Shown here: piece by piece, positions 14,644-22,823 of the stretch
Numbering within the stretch: the stretch's first letter is position 1
How the letters are laid out: each line of letters opens with the position of its first letter
Assembly (NCBI GenBank): GCA_031549115.1
Contig: JAVBQJ010000023.1
Location: 4,055 to 68,054 of the forward strand
Direction: 5' to 3'
Origin: JAVBQJ01 sp031549115
Lineage (GTDB): Bacteria > Verrucomicrobiota > Lentisphaeria > Victivallales > Victivallaceae
Length of the DNA: 64,000 nt
Position numbers and translations under genes: made by a program
The notes under the pieces: generated by a model
What the model was told of the DNA's origin: nothing
Seen by the model: only the letters and a program-made list of their open reading frames with translations
Databases searched by the model: none

Positions 14644-17397
14644 TCAGGGAATCTGCAAACTGATTTCGAAGTCTATTTCGCCCTGAAACGACGGTTCGCC
14701 GGGCCGGGCCGGAATCAACGGATCGGCCTCGTCGCCGGAAAAAACGAACGGCAACGGCTGCGCCGGAGACGCCGTCACGCCGAGCTTCAACGTCATCCCC
14801 CCCCCGCCGTTGTCCGGCAGCCAGCTCAACCGCAGGCTGCGGCAGTCGAAATCGCGCAGGAAACAACGGAAAAATTCCGCCGTATGGTTCGAACCGGCGA
14901 CCTGTGCCGCCACCTCCGGCAGCCGCAACGCCGTCCGAATCCCGGAGCGCAGCGTCATGCCGCCGAATTGCCACCCCTGACCCTGCAGCCAATGCCACTC
15001 CCCCTCCCCTTCGAGGCGCAGCTCCGACTCGCCGGCGGCGATGCCGAAGTGCCGGAGCGCCGCATCCAACCGGACATCCGCGACATCGAATGGATAAATT
15101 GTAATTTCGTCCTTTTCGGGCTGCCAGTTCACCGGCGCCGCCAACGTCAAGGTGCCGCCGCACCAGGCGCCCGAGAGCGCCGAAAAATGCCACTTCCCGG
15201 CATTATCGACCTCCAAACACATCGTCCCGGGCCCCCACTCGCTCAGCCGTTGAAACGCCAGTTCCGCCTTGCCCGCCGTCACCGGCTGCGCCAGCGTCGT
15301 CAGCTTCACATCGCCGGACACCCCGGACGCCAGCCAGCCGCCGCGGCCGAAGTCGGCGCCGCGCAGCTCCAGCGCCGTGCCGCCGCCGTTGCTATGCAGC
15401 CCCACCATGCCCCGCAGCGTCCAGCCGCTCCAGCCGGGGAAATACAACGGCAGCCGGTTTTCGCTCCACTCCGCCGCCGGCAGCAGCCATTCCCAATGCT
15501 CCTTTTCGGTCGCGAAATACAGCTCCGTGCCGGCCAACTCCCGCACCGCCAGCTTCCCGGATACATTCCAGCCGCCGTTGCCGTGGCGCGGCGTCCAATC
15601 GGTTTTCACTTCGCCGAGCGTCAATTGCTCCCAGCGCACATCCGGGCTTTGCAGACTTCCCGGCGCCAATACCGCCGGCGTCCGGTACAACCCGGTCGCA
15701 GCATCGGCTTTGGCGGCCGCGGACGGGCGCAATCCGGCATCGGGAAACTCCACCGGCAAATCCAGCACGGCGCCGCCGAAACGCAACCGCCCCTCCGGCG
15801 GCAGCGTCCCGGAGAAATCACGCAGCGTCAGCCGCCCCCGCCAACTCCCCGCCGTGATTTCGCCCCGCGCCAGCTCCGCCATTTCCGCCGTACCGGACCG
15901 CCCCCCCCAGGCGCCGCAGCTCCACTCCCAACCCCGGCCGGAAAGAACCGTCTCCAACCCCGCATAGCTCACCATGCAAGACTCCACCGCGGCCGAAAAC
16001 TCCCGGACCGGGATATGCAATTCCATCCGGCGCGCCGTCAGCGGCTCTTCCGAACGCCATTGCACCTCCCGCCACAACGACTGCCATTCCACCCCGTCCA
16101 GCGCGGCCAGCTGTATCGTCAACTGCCGCGGCTGCAGCTGCGCCTGGTCGGCGATCAGGCTCCACTCCGGATCCGGGTGGCGCCACTTGATTTTCGCCGC
16201 CTCGATCCGCCAATCCGCCGCCAACGGGAAAGCCCCGGACAACGCTTCCGCCGTACCGGCCGACCACCCCGGCAGCAGCGGCGGCAGCAGCCCCTGCGCG
16301 GCTTCCCAGCTTCCGCTCCAGCGGTTGTCGCGCCAGACACCGTGAAAACGCAATTCCGGCACCGTCAGACGCAGCGCCGCCCCCTTTACCGTAACCGCCG
16401 TCAGTACCCCCGCCAGCGTCATTCCGGCCGCCGGATCGTATTGCGCCGTCCACGCGCCGGTACTGCCCTCGAGCGCGTCTCCCTGGTAGGTTTGGGCGGC
16501 GGCGCCCCGCAGCTCCCAGCGCCACTCTCCGTTGTGACACTCGCCCGAGAAGGCCGCGTTTTCCAGCGGGAAACCGGCGGGAAAATGCGTTTGCGTCCCG
16601 GCCGCCGGGGCCGCCGCTTCGCCGGTGGCGCGAATCCATTCGTCCGTCCCCTGTCCGGTCAGAGTCACCCGGCGGAAATGCAGATTCACCGGCTCCGGCC
16701 ATGTCACCTCCCGCAGAGTGAAGCGCCACCCGTCCGGCTGCCAGATCAATTCCGCGTTGCCGCAGCGGATTTCCAGGCGGTCGGGTTCCGGTGCGCCGTG
16801 ACGCTTCCGCCAGCTGCCCTGCCACTCCCCGGTCAACGCCTCCGGCGCCAACTCCAGCACCGGCTGCCAGGTACGCAGAAATCCCGGCAGTTCCCGGCCG
16901 GAAAAACTTCCCGTTTCCGCCTCCTCATCGATGACCACGCGCTCGCTTCCTCCGTGGTACTGGCGGGTACGCACCCAATTGCCGCTCTGCCGGTCCCCGG
17001 TCAGCAAATACTCGCCGAACGCATCCGTCGCGGTGACGGCGACGACGCGAACCGGCAATTGATGATGCAGCAGCCAACCGGAAAGCTCCCGCAATGATTC
17101 CGGCGCCAGCACGGCGTTTTCCAATGTCAAAATTCCCTGATTGACACTTCCGACGGGTGCCGTCAGCCACGGGTGCTGCGCATCGCCGATCCGGCAATCG
17201 CGCAGCAGAATCGACTCGCCGGCTCCGGGCCGGGGCTCGGCGCTCCAGTCGCCGGAAAGACTCCATTCCGCCGGGATCCGCAGCGCCGGATCGAAGAAGC
17301 CCAGTCCCAGATGCCACGAAAAAAATACCGCTGCCGCCAACGCCGCAATCACCAGGGCCCCAAGGCCCGCCAGGATCCATTTTGTCCGTTTTTTCAT
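14644..17397 (-). CDS. AsmA/YdbH-like envelope protein, 917 residues
   Basis: One N-terminal membrane helix (WILAGLGALVIAALAAAVFF) is followed by nearly 900 residues of alternating beta-rich, Trp-rich segments with LRGA, LELRG and GGTLTLAAP type strands. This is the look of the AsmA/TamB/YdbH group, long periplasmic beta-groove proteins that carry phospholipid between the two membranes in diderm bacteria. Assignment to YdbH rather than AsmA rests on size and the C-terminal region, and is tentative. It is divergent from the lipoprotein at 17509 and resembles the 1243-residue protein at 22824 in type. Confidence 0.65.
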   Translation of the reverse strand: MKKRTKWILAGLGALVIAALAAAVFFSWHLGLGFFDPALRIPAEWSLSGDWSAEPRPGAGESILLRDCRIGDAQHPWLTAPVGSVNQGILTLENAVLAPESLRELSGWLLHHQLPVRVVAVTATDAFGEYLLTGDRQSGNWVRTRQYHGGSERVVIDEEAETGSFSGRELPGFLRTWQPVLELAPEALTGEWQGSWRKRHGAPEPDRLEIRCGNAELIWQPDGWRFTLREVTWPEPVNLHFRRVTLTGQGTDEWIRATGEAAAPAAGTQTHFPAGFPLENAAFSGECHNGEWRWELRGAAAQTYQGDALEGSTGAWTAQYDPAAGMTLAGVLTAVTVKGAALRLTVPELRFHGVWRDNRWSGSWEAAQGLLPPLLPGWSAGTAEALSGAFPLAADWRIEAAKIKWRHPDPEWSLIADQAQLQPRQLTIQLAALDGVEWQSLWREVQWRSEEPLTARRMELHIPVREFSAAVESCMVSYAGLETVLSGRGWEWSCGAWGGRSGTAEMAELARGEITAGSWRGRLTLRDFSGTLPPEGRLRFGGAVLDLPVEFPDAGLRPSAAAKADAATGLYRTPAVLAPGSLQSPDVRWEQLTLGEVKTDWTPRHGNGGWNVSGKLAVRELAGTELYFATEKEHWEWLLPAAEWSENRLPLYFPGWSGWTLRGMVGLHSNGGGTALELRGADFGRGGWLASGVSGDVKLTTLAQPVTAGKAELAFQRLSEWGPGTMCLEVDNAGKWHFSALSGAWCGGTLTLAAPVNWQPEKDEITIYPFDVADVRLDAALRHFGIAAGESELRLEGEGEWHWLQGQGWQFGGMTLRSGIRTALRLPEVAAQVAGSNHTAEFFRCFLRDFDCRSLRLSWLPDNGGGGMTLKLGVTASPAQPLPFVFSGDEADPLIPARPGEPSFQGEIDFEISLQIP

Positions 17398-17508
17398 GTT
17401 ATACTATACGGCTTTCCGGCATTAAAAACAAACCGGAATTGGCATTTTCCGAATTTCAGGTTATATTTCTAGACGAACGAGCTAAAATCAGATAATTTGG
17501 GACGGGTA

Positions 17509-18279
17509 ATGAAAAAACTGTTGATCGCACTATGCGCCGCCTGCACTTTGCTGACCCTGTCCGGGTGCCGCAGCACCGCCTATTACCAGAATCAGGCCGT
17601 CAAAGAAGCCCGGGCATACCTGCTGGAAGAGGTGGGCCCCCAGTTGACGTTGCAGCAGCGCGAATATGTCAAATTCAACAAGCCGATACTGCTGGTTTCA
17701 AGCCTCTTGCCGGCGCCGAGCTTCGGCTACGAACAGGTCTGCGTCACCTGGCTGATTCCCGGAATCCAGGAGGCCTGTATGGTATATGGCTACGGCGACA
17801 AACAGATGATCGGCTGGAGCCCCAACCGGATCATCTGGCAGGATTTTTCGCCCTGGGACCAGAACCGGCAGAAGGCCGTCAAAAGCGCCCGGGATTACGC
17901 CATCAACAATCTGTTCTTCCCGCTGAGTGTCGAGCAATTCAACCGGGTTCGTTTCGATGCGCCGCAAATCATCATCACCGATTTCGACCTGATCGACGAA
18001 TATGTCGGCGAGCTCGATGACACCGCCGTGACCGCATTGACGCAGCATACGAAAGTCCAGTTTTCGATTGTCTGGCCATTGGGCGAAACGCCGGAGCAGT
18101 ATGTCGTCCTCTGCGGCCGCAGCGAACCGGACTTGAAAGGATGGACGATCGATTTCGGCGCCATCGTCACGGAAGAAGAATTGAAACAGCATACGCTGGA
18201 CGGCGCTCCGGCCAGTTCGCTGGATGCGGTGAATTTCGTCGAAGTCGGCGCCATCCGATTGACGCCGGCGAACCAGTAG
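17509..18279 (+). CDS. lipoprotein of unknown function
   Basis: The protein has 256 residues from ATG 17509 (MKKLLIALCAACTLLTLSG), chosen because the signal peptide then starts with MKK. The lipobox LSGC gives a lipidated Cys20. The mature part has no recognisable domain. It contains two similar stretches (WSPNRIIWQDF... and FDAPQIIITDF) suggesting an internal duplication. It lies 14 bases before yicC and probably shares its operon. Confidence 0.7.
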   Translation: MKKLLIALCAACTLLTLSGCRSTAYYQNQAVKEARAYLLEEVGPQLTLQQREYVKFNKPILLVSSLLPAPSFGYEQVCVTWLIPGIQEACMVYGYGDKQMIGWSPNRIIWQDFSPWDQNRQKAVKSARDYAINNLFFPLSVEQFNRVRFDAPQIIITDFDLIDEYVGELDDTAVTALTQHTKVQFSIVWPLGETPEQYVVLCGRSEPDLKGWTIDFGAIVTEEELKQHTLDGAPASSLDAVNFVEVGAIRLTPANQ

Positions 18280-18293
18280 GGAGAACCAAGAAT

Positions 18294-19163
18294 ATGCGCA
18301 GTATGACCGGTTTCGGGCGCGGCGAATCCGCCGACGCCGCGATTGCGATTGAAATTTCCAGCGTCAACCGTAAACAATTGGAACTTCGCTTCACCCTGCC
18401 CCGGGATCTGAGCGGGCTGGAGACGGAATTGCGTTCCCGTCTCGTATCCCGGATCAGCCGCGGCGCGGTATCGGTCCGGTTGAATTTGAATCACACCACG
18501 GAAACCCGCGGCGTGCATCTGGACACCGAACTGTTGGGACGTCTGGTCACCGAAGCGCGGGAGGCCGCGCGGTTGCTGGATTTGAGCCATGACCTCAAGA
18601 TCACCGACTTTTTGATGATCCCCGGTGTCATCGCGGCCGAGGAGCTGCCCTGCGACGATCCGGCGCTGCTGGAAGCCGTCGGCGAAGCACTGGAACGCGC
18701 GTTGGAGCAATTTCAGGCAATGCGGCATGCCGAAGGGCAGAATCTGCAGCAGGATCTGACAACACGGTTGTACTGTCTGGAAGAGCTGCTGACCCGGATC
18801 AAGCCGCTGACCGCCGATCTGCCCGAATTCAATCGCAAACGGCTGTTGGAAAAATTGGCGCAGGCGCAGCTGCCGGTGGACGCCAATGACGAACGACTGC
18901 TCAAGGAGGTGGTGTTTTATGCCGACCGCGGCGATACCTCCGAGGAGATAACCCGGCTGGAAAGCCATTTCGCCCAATTCCGGCGTTTCCTCGGGGAATC
19001 CGGCGAACCGGTCGGCCGCAGCATGGATTTCCTGCTCCAGGAGATGTTCCGGGAGATCACCACACTGGGCAACAAAGCGCCGGTTCCGGAGGTGTCGCCG
19101 TGTATCGTGGCGTTCAAAACCGAATTGGAAAAACTGCGCGAGCAAGTGCAGAATATTGAATAA
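18294..19163 (+). CDS. yicC: YicC/YloC family endoribonuclease
   Basis: The protein has 289 residues from ATG 18294, preceded by AGGGAGA; the frame is open further upstream but lies inside the lipoprotein gene. It starts MRSMTGFGRGE and ends with the DUF1732 region (GRSMDFLLQEMFREITTLGNK), both diagnostic of YicC. Members are reported endoribonucleases involved in RNA turnover. In many bacteria the gene precedes gmk; here it does not, and is followed after 11 bases by a small membrane protein. Confidence 0.93.
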   Translation: MRSMTGFGRGESADAAIAIEISSVNRKQLELRFTLPRDLSGLETELRSRLVSRISRGAVSVRLNLNHTTETRGVHLDTELLGRLVTEAREAARLLDLSHDLKITDFLMIPGVIAAEELPCDDPALLEAVGEALERALEQFQAMRHAEGQNLQQDLTTRLYCLEELLTRIKPLTADLPEFNRKRLLEKLAQAQLPVDANDERLLKEVVFYADRGDTSEEITRLESHFAQFRRFLGESGEPVGRSMDFLLQEMFREITTLGNKAPVPEVSPCIVAFKTELEKLREQVQNIE

Positions 19164-19174
19164 AGGAGCCGGAG

Positions 19175-19453
19175 ATGCGTTTTCTAAAGCGTTTGGCCTA
19201 CTGGGCCGGAATGCTGTTCGTCCTGACCGGAATTATTTTCACCGCCCGGAATTTTCTGGAGCAATATCCGGAATTCGGACTCAAAGAATGTCAATGGATG
19301 AATGACTGGCTGGGCTTAACCGCGAAACCGTGGAGCGCCGGTGTGCTTGCCGCCTGCGCCTTTTGCGCGTTCGGATCCTATCTGGTGCTGGCGATGGAAA
19401 ACTCCCGGTTGCGCCGTAAATTGCATGCGAAAAAAGCGGAGCCGGAAGAGTGA
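19175..19453 (+). CDS. small two-helix membrane protein, unknown
   Basis: The protein has 92 residues with two hydrophobic segments (about 8-25 and 55-72) and a basic/acidic tail (RLRRKLHAKKAEPEE). AAAGGAG precedes the ATG. The stop overlaps the GTG of the MFS gene (GTGA), so the two are coupled. No family is recognised. Confidence 0.7.
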   Translation: MRFLKRLAYWAGMLFVLTGIIFTARNFLEQYPEFGLKECQWMNDWLGLTAKPWSAGVLAACAFCAFGSYLVLAMENSRLRRKLHAKKAEPEE

Positions 19454-20673
19454 TTTCCAAAATTGCGCGTTCGTTTCAGGAGCTGCGTCCCGGGTGCGGA
19501 GCCCGGGCTTTTTTTCTCAGCGTTCTGATCTGGGGTGTCGGCATCGGCTGCTTTTATGCCGCGCTGAACAACTACCTGGTCGAAATCCACCACGTGGATG
19601 AGCTGGAGCGGGGCTGGCTGGAATTTTTCCGCGAATTGCCGGGGCTCGGACTGGTTTTCGTGCTGGCGCTGCTGCACCGCGCCAGCGAATGGAAGATTCT
19701 CCGGATCGGTACCTTGATTTCGCTGGCCGGCGTCATCGGTCTGCTGATTCCGGCCGATCTGATCGCACTGACACTCTTGATCATGATCTGGAGCACCGGC
19801 GAACACCTGGTGATGCCGGTGCGCAGCTCGATCGCCATGCATGTCGCCAAACCCGGACACGGCGGAAGTTCGCTCGGGCTGGTGACCAGCGCAATGAATG
19901 CCGGCACCGTGGTCGGCAGTGTCCTCGTCGCGTTGATTTTTCAGTTCGGGCTCAAGGTGTTTCACTGGGACCGCCCGGAGGCACTCTATAACATCGTCTG
20001 GGTCCTCATCGCGCTGTTGATCGCCGCCAGTTTTCTATGCCTGGCGCGCCACCGCGACACCCGTTTCGAGGCCAAACGCCCCCGGCTGTTCTTCGCGTTG
20101 AAATACCACAAGTATTATGCGCTCGAACTCTTCTACGGCGCCCGCAAACAGATTTTCCTGACTTTCGCGCCTTATGTATTGATCAAAATATACGGTCTTT
20201 CTACCGCGGAAATGGCGCTCCTGGCGGGCACCTGCGCGGCCGTCAACATCTTCGGCGCGCCGCTGATAGGAAAAATCACCGACCGGATCGGCTACCGCAA
20301 CGTGATGATCTACGACACCGTGCTCCTCTTTGTCGTCTGCCTGACCTACGGTTATGCCGGGCAATGGTTTGCGCCCGCCGTCGCGGTCTGGGTGGTATGC
20401 TTCAATTTCCTGCTGGACGCGGTGATCAGCACCGCCTCGATGGCGTCGAACCTGTACGTGCGCTCGATCTCCGACAACAAGGAGGAGCTGACTTCGACCC
20501 TGTCCACCGGAATTTCGATCAACCATATGATCAGCGTCACCGCGGCACCGCTCGGCGGCTGGATCTGGCAGCGTTACGGCGTGGAAACGCTGTTCCTCTT
20601 CGCCGCCGTCATGGCCCTCGCCAACTCGCTGTACGCCCTCACCATCCCCCGCCCGACGCACCGGCAGGCTTAA
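19450..20673 (+). CDS. MFS permease
   Basis: The protein has 407 residues with about 12 hydrophobic segments. The motif-A-like loop between helices 2/3 is weak, but the second half has GKITDRIGYRN, the usual G-x3-D-R-x-G-x-R element. It starts at GTG 19450 within the stop of the preceding gene. The substrate is unknown. It probably belongs to the same transcript as yicC. Confidence 0.85.
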   Translation: MISKIARSFQELRPGCGARAFFLSVLIWGVGIGCFYAALNNYLVEIHHVDELERGWLEFFRELPGLGLVFVLALLHRASEWKILRIGTLISLAGVIGLLIPADLIALTLLIMIWSTGEHLVMPVRSSIAMHVAKPGHGGSSLGLVTSAMNAGTVVGSVLVALIFQFGLKVFHWDRPEALYNIVWVLIALLIAASFLCLARHRDTRFEAKRPRLFFALKYHKYYALELFYGARKQIFLTFAPYVLIKIYGLSTAEMALLAGTCAAVNIFGAPLIGKITDRIGYRNVMIYDTVLLFVVCLTYGYAGQWFAPAVAVWVVCFNFLLDAVISTASMASNLYVRSISDNKEELTSTLSTGISINHMISVTAAPLGGWIWQRYGVETLFLFAAVMALANSLYALTIPRPTHRQA

Positions 20674-20710
20674 TTTGACGGCAAAAAACAACTTCCGCGG
20701 CAATCGGAAC

Positions 20711-20738
20711 TTGAAAAAACGTCAGCAACGGTTATATT
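20711..20738 (+). promoter_or_regulatory. possible promoter of the GYF-protein operon
   Basis: TTGAAA (20711-20716), a 16-base spacer and TATATT (20733-20738) lie 70 bases before the first GYF gene, in a 134-base gap after the MFS gene. Confidence 0.45.
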
Positions 20739-20807
20739 TTCCGTACTAGACGGAGTGGGCCCCACAAGGAAGTTGCCCGATTACAACCGAGAGGATTTCC
20801 AAATATC

Positions 20808-21566
20808 ATGGCAAAATGGCATTATCTGGTAAAAGGACAGAAGCAGGGGCCGGTCGACTCCGACCGCCTCTTGTCTTTGGCGGCGGCCGGCGTTATTCGG
20901 GAAGACACCCCAATACGCCCCGAGAGCGCGAATGAATGGGTGGAATTGCGCAATTCCGAGCTCGCTCCCCACGGGACGCCGTGCAAAATCATCAACGCAA
21001 TCGGCAAACTCGAACGCATCTACCGTGATTTCCGCTTCTGCCTCGGCTGCGGCTTCGTGCTGTGGAGTCTGCTGTCGCTGAAAATCCTGACCATCCTGCC
21101 GGAGGTCGACATCACGGAACTGACCCGGATCCTCACGTTGATTTCCGATTCGAAAGTGTGGCTCATCATCGCCGCGCTGAGTGTGGTTTTCCTGTTGGGA
21201 ACCCTGATTTCGTGGGGGCGGCTGCAATGCCGGATCTGGCACGTGATTCCGCGGGAAGACCGGCCGCTGTCGCCGTCCATGGCCGGTGTTCTGACCAGTG
21301 TGCCGGTGATTTCGGCGGTCGCCAACTTCTGGACCGTGATCCGCCTGAGCCGGACGCTGACCCGTCAGGAGCGGCGGGAGGGCGTGGTCGCCCAGCGGCC
21401 GAGCCAGGCGCTGGCATGGGTATATTGCATTCTCACCGTACTGACCTTGTCGCCGCTGTTTCCGCTGCTGGTGATGATATTTCTGCTGATCGTCTGGCTG
21501 GCGCTGGCGCGGCAGCAGAAGGAAGCGGCCACCACCATCCTACATCAACGGCTGCTGCAGGAGTAA
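20808..21566 (+). CDS. GYF_2-domain membrane protein, copy 1
   Basis: The protein has 252 residues. Residues 1-50 (MAKWHYLVKGQKQGPVDSDR...) are a GYF_2 (DUF4339) domain, with the W-x-Y-x8-GP core and a closing W-V-E-L. Such domains are thought to bind proline-rich peptides. The rest contains four hydrophobic segments (about 85-105, 118-140, 158-180, 200-225). It starts a four-gene rightward run ending with an AsmA-like giant. Its tandem neighbour has the same plan. Confidence 0.8.
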   Translation: MAKWHYLVKGQKQGPVDSDRLLSLAAAGVIREDTPIRPESANEWVELRNSELAPHGTPCKIINAIGKLERIYRDFRFCLGCGFVLWSLLSLKILTILPEVDITELTRILTLISDSKVWLIIAALSVVFLLGTLISWGRLQCRIWHVIPREDRPLSPSMAGVLTSVPVISAVANFWTVIRLSRTLTRQERREGVVAQRPSQALAWVYCILTVLTLSPLFPLLVMIFLLIVWLALARQQKEAATTILHQRLLQE

Positions 21567-21574
21567 CACGACTC

Positions 21575-22384
21575 ATGAATAAATGGCATTATCAAATTCA
21601 CGGACACAGCACCGGTCCGGTTTCCCCCGAGGAATTGCGGCGCGAAATCGCGGCGGGGCGGGTAACCGGCCGGACCCCGGTATGGCATGAAGCGTTGCCG
21701 GATTGGATTCCTTTGAGCGAATCGGAGTTGGCCGAACTGCTGACCGAACCGCTGGACGAAAGCTGTATCGCGGGTGCGATTACTCTGCTTTTCCGCTTGT
21801 TCCGGGTCTACTGGCTGCTGGTATTTCTGTGCATCATCACCTTCCTGGTCGGCTTGAGCATGATCGCTTCGATGCTGAGCAATTACCGGGTGAACAACGA
21901 ACTCAGCGATGGATGGCTGGCGGCCTCCATCAGCGTTTCCGGGGCCGCAATTTTGCTCGGATTGAGCGCCGTGGTGGTCTGGCTGGTAATCATTTACCAG
22001 GGCTGGAAAGCGATTCCTCCGGAATGCGCCGAAACCACGCCGGGGCGCGCGGCCGGGCTCCTGTGCATTCCCATGTTCAACTGGTACTGGAACTTCGTCG
22101 CGATCGCGGGCTTGAGCAAAGCGTTGAACGCCCAGCTGCAACGCGACGGCATCCGGACGGCGCCGGTCAGCGAAGCTTTGTGCAAAACCTATTGTGTGTT
22201 GCGGACTCTGGATATTTTTGCGGTCTTCACGCCGGTGGCGCTGCTGCTCGGATTGCTTCTGCCCGGCCAACTGTGCCGGGGCGCCTCGGCCATTTGGCAG
22301 AACCGCTTGCGCGAACGTCTCGCCGACGCCCAGGCGGCGGCCGCCAAACAGGAAAAACTACCCACGGAAGAAGGAGAAAAATAA
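21575..22384 (+). CDS. GYF_2-domain membrane protein, copy 2
   Basis: The protein has 269 residues from ATG 21575; the frame stays open upstream but only as a shadow of copy 1. It begins MNKWHYQIHGHSTGPVSPEE, a GYF_2 domain (1-50), followed by four membrane segments and a charged tail (LADAQAAAAKQEKLPTEEGE). Copy 1 and copy 2 probably arose by duplication, though the membrane parts have diverged. Gap to copy 1 is 8 bases. Confidence 0.8.
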   Translation: MNKWHYQIHGHSTGPVSPEELRREIAAGRVTGRTPVWHEALPDWIPLSESELAELLTEPLDESCIAGAITLLFRLFRVYWLLVFLCIITFLVGLSMIASMLSNYRVNNELSDGWLAASISVSGAAILLGLSAVVVWLVIIYQGWKAIPPECAETTPGRAAGLLCIPMFNWYWNFVAIAGLSKALNAQLQRDGIRTAPVSEALCKTYCVLRTLDIFAVFTPVALLLGLLLPGQLCRGASAIWQNRLRERLADAQAAAAKQEKLPTEEGEK

Positions 22385-22385
22385 T

Positions 22386-22817
22386 ATGGATACGCTGGAA
22401 ACCAAACGTTGGATCGCCGCGGAGCTGAACAAAGGCGTCAGTCTCGGCGACATCCAGAAGCAGTTGACCGCAGAGTTCAATATCAAAATGACTTTCCTCG
22501 AACTGCGTTTGCTGGCGGCGGAACTCGAGAATATCGACTGGGCCAAACAGGATCCGGTGAAGCCGGAAAAGAAACCCGAAGATGCCGCCCAGGCCGCCGC
22601 GGTTCCCCAATCCGGCACCGTGGTGGAGATCAGCAAGATCGCCCGTCCCGGCGCCATGGCCAACGGTACGGTGAAGTTCCAATCCGGTGCCAGCGCCGAA
22701 TGGATCGTGGACAGCTCCGGCCGCCTGGGATTCGACAAAGTCGACGGCGAACCGACCAAGGAAGACATGCAGGAATTCATGAAAGAGCTCCAGCAGATGC
22801 TCGGCGCCGGGAGATAA
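22386..22817 (+). CDS. conserved small cytoplasmic protein of unknown function
   Basis: The protein has 143 residues from ATG 22386, preceded by GAAGAAGGAGAAAAATA. An N-terminal helical part (ETKRWIAAELNKGVSLGDIQ) could be a degenerate helix-turn-helix. A linker rich in K, P and A follows, then a compact C-terminal part (GTVKFQSGASAEWIVDSSGR). I cannot name the family. It lies 1 base after the GYF copy 2 stop and 6 bases before the giant protein. Confidence 0.75.
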   Translation: MDTLETKRWIAAELNKGVSLGDIQKQLTAEFNIKMTFLELRLLAAELENIDWAKQDPVKPEKKPEDAAQAAAVPQSGTVVEISKIARPGAMANGTVKFQSGASAEWIVDSSGRLGFDKVDGEPTKEDMQEFMKELQQMLGAGR

Positions 22818-22823
22818 CCCGCG

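Noticed and set aside
14620..17097. 825-codon plus-strand frame
   Set aside because: Antisense to the AsmA/YdbH-like gene. The translation is Arg/Pro/Gln repeats typical of shadows in GC-rich DNA.
17398..17508. Riboswitch upstream of the lipoprotein gene
   Set aside because: The gap is only about 110 bases, and no recognisable conserved core or terminator hairpin was seen.
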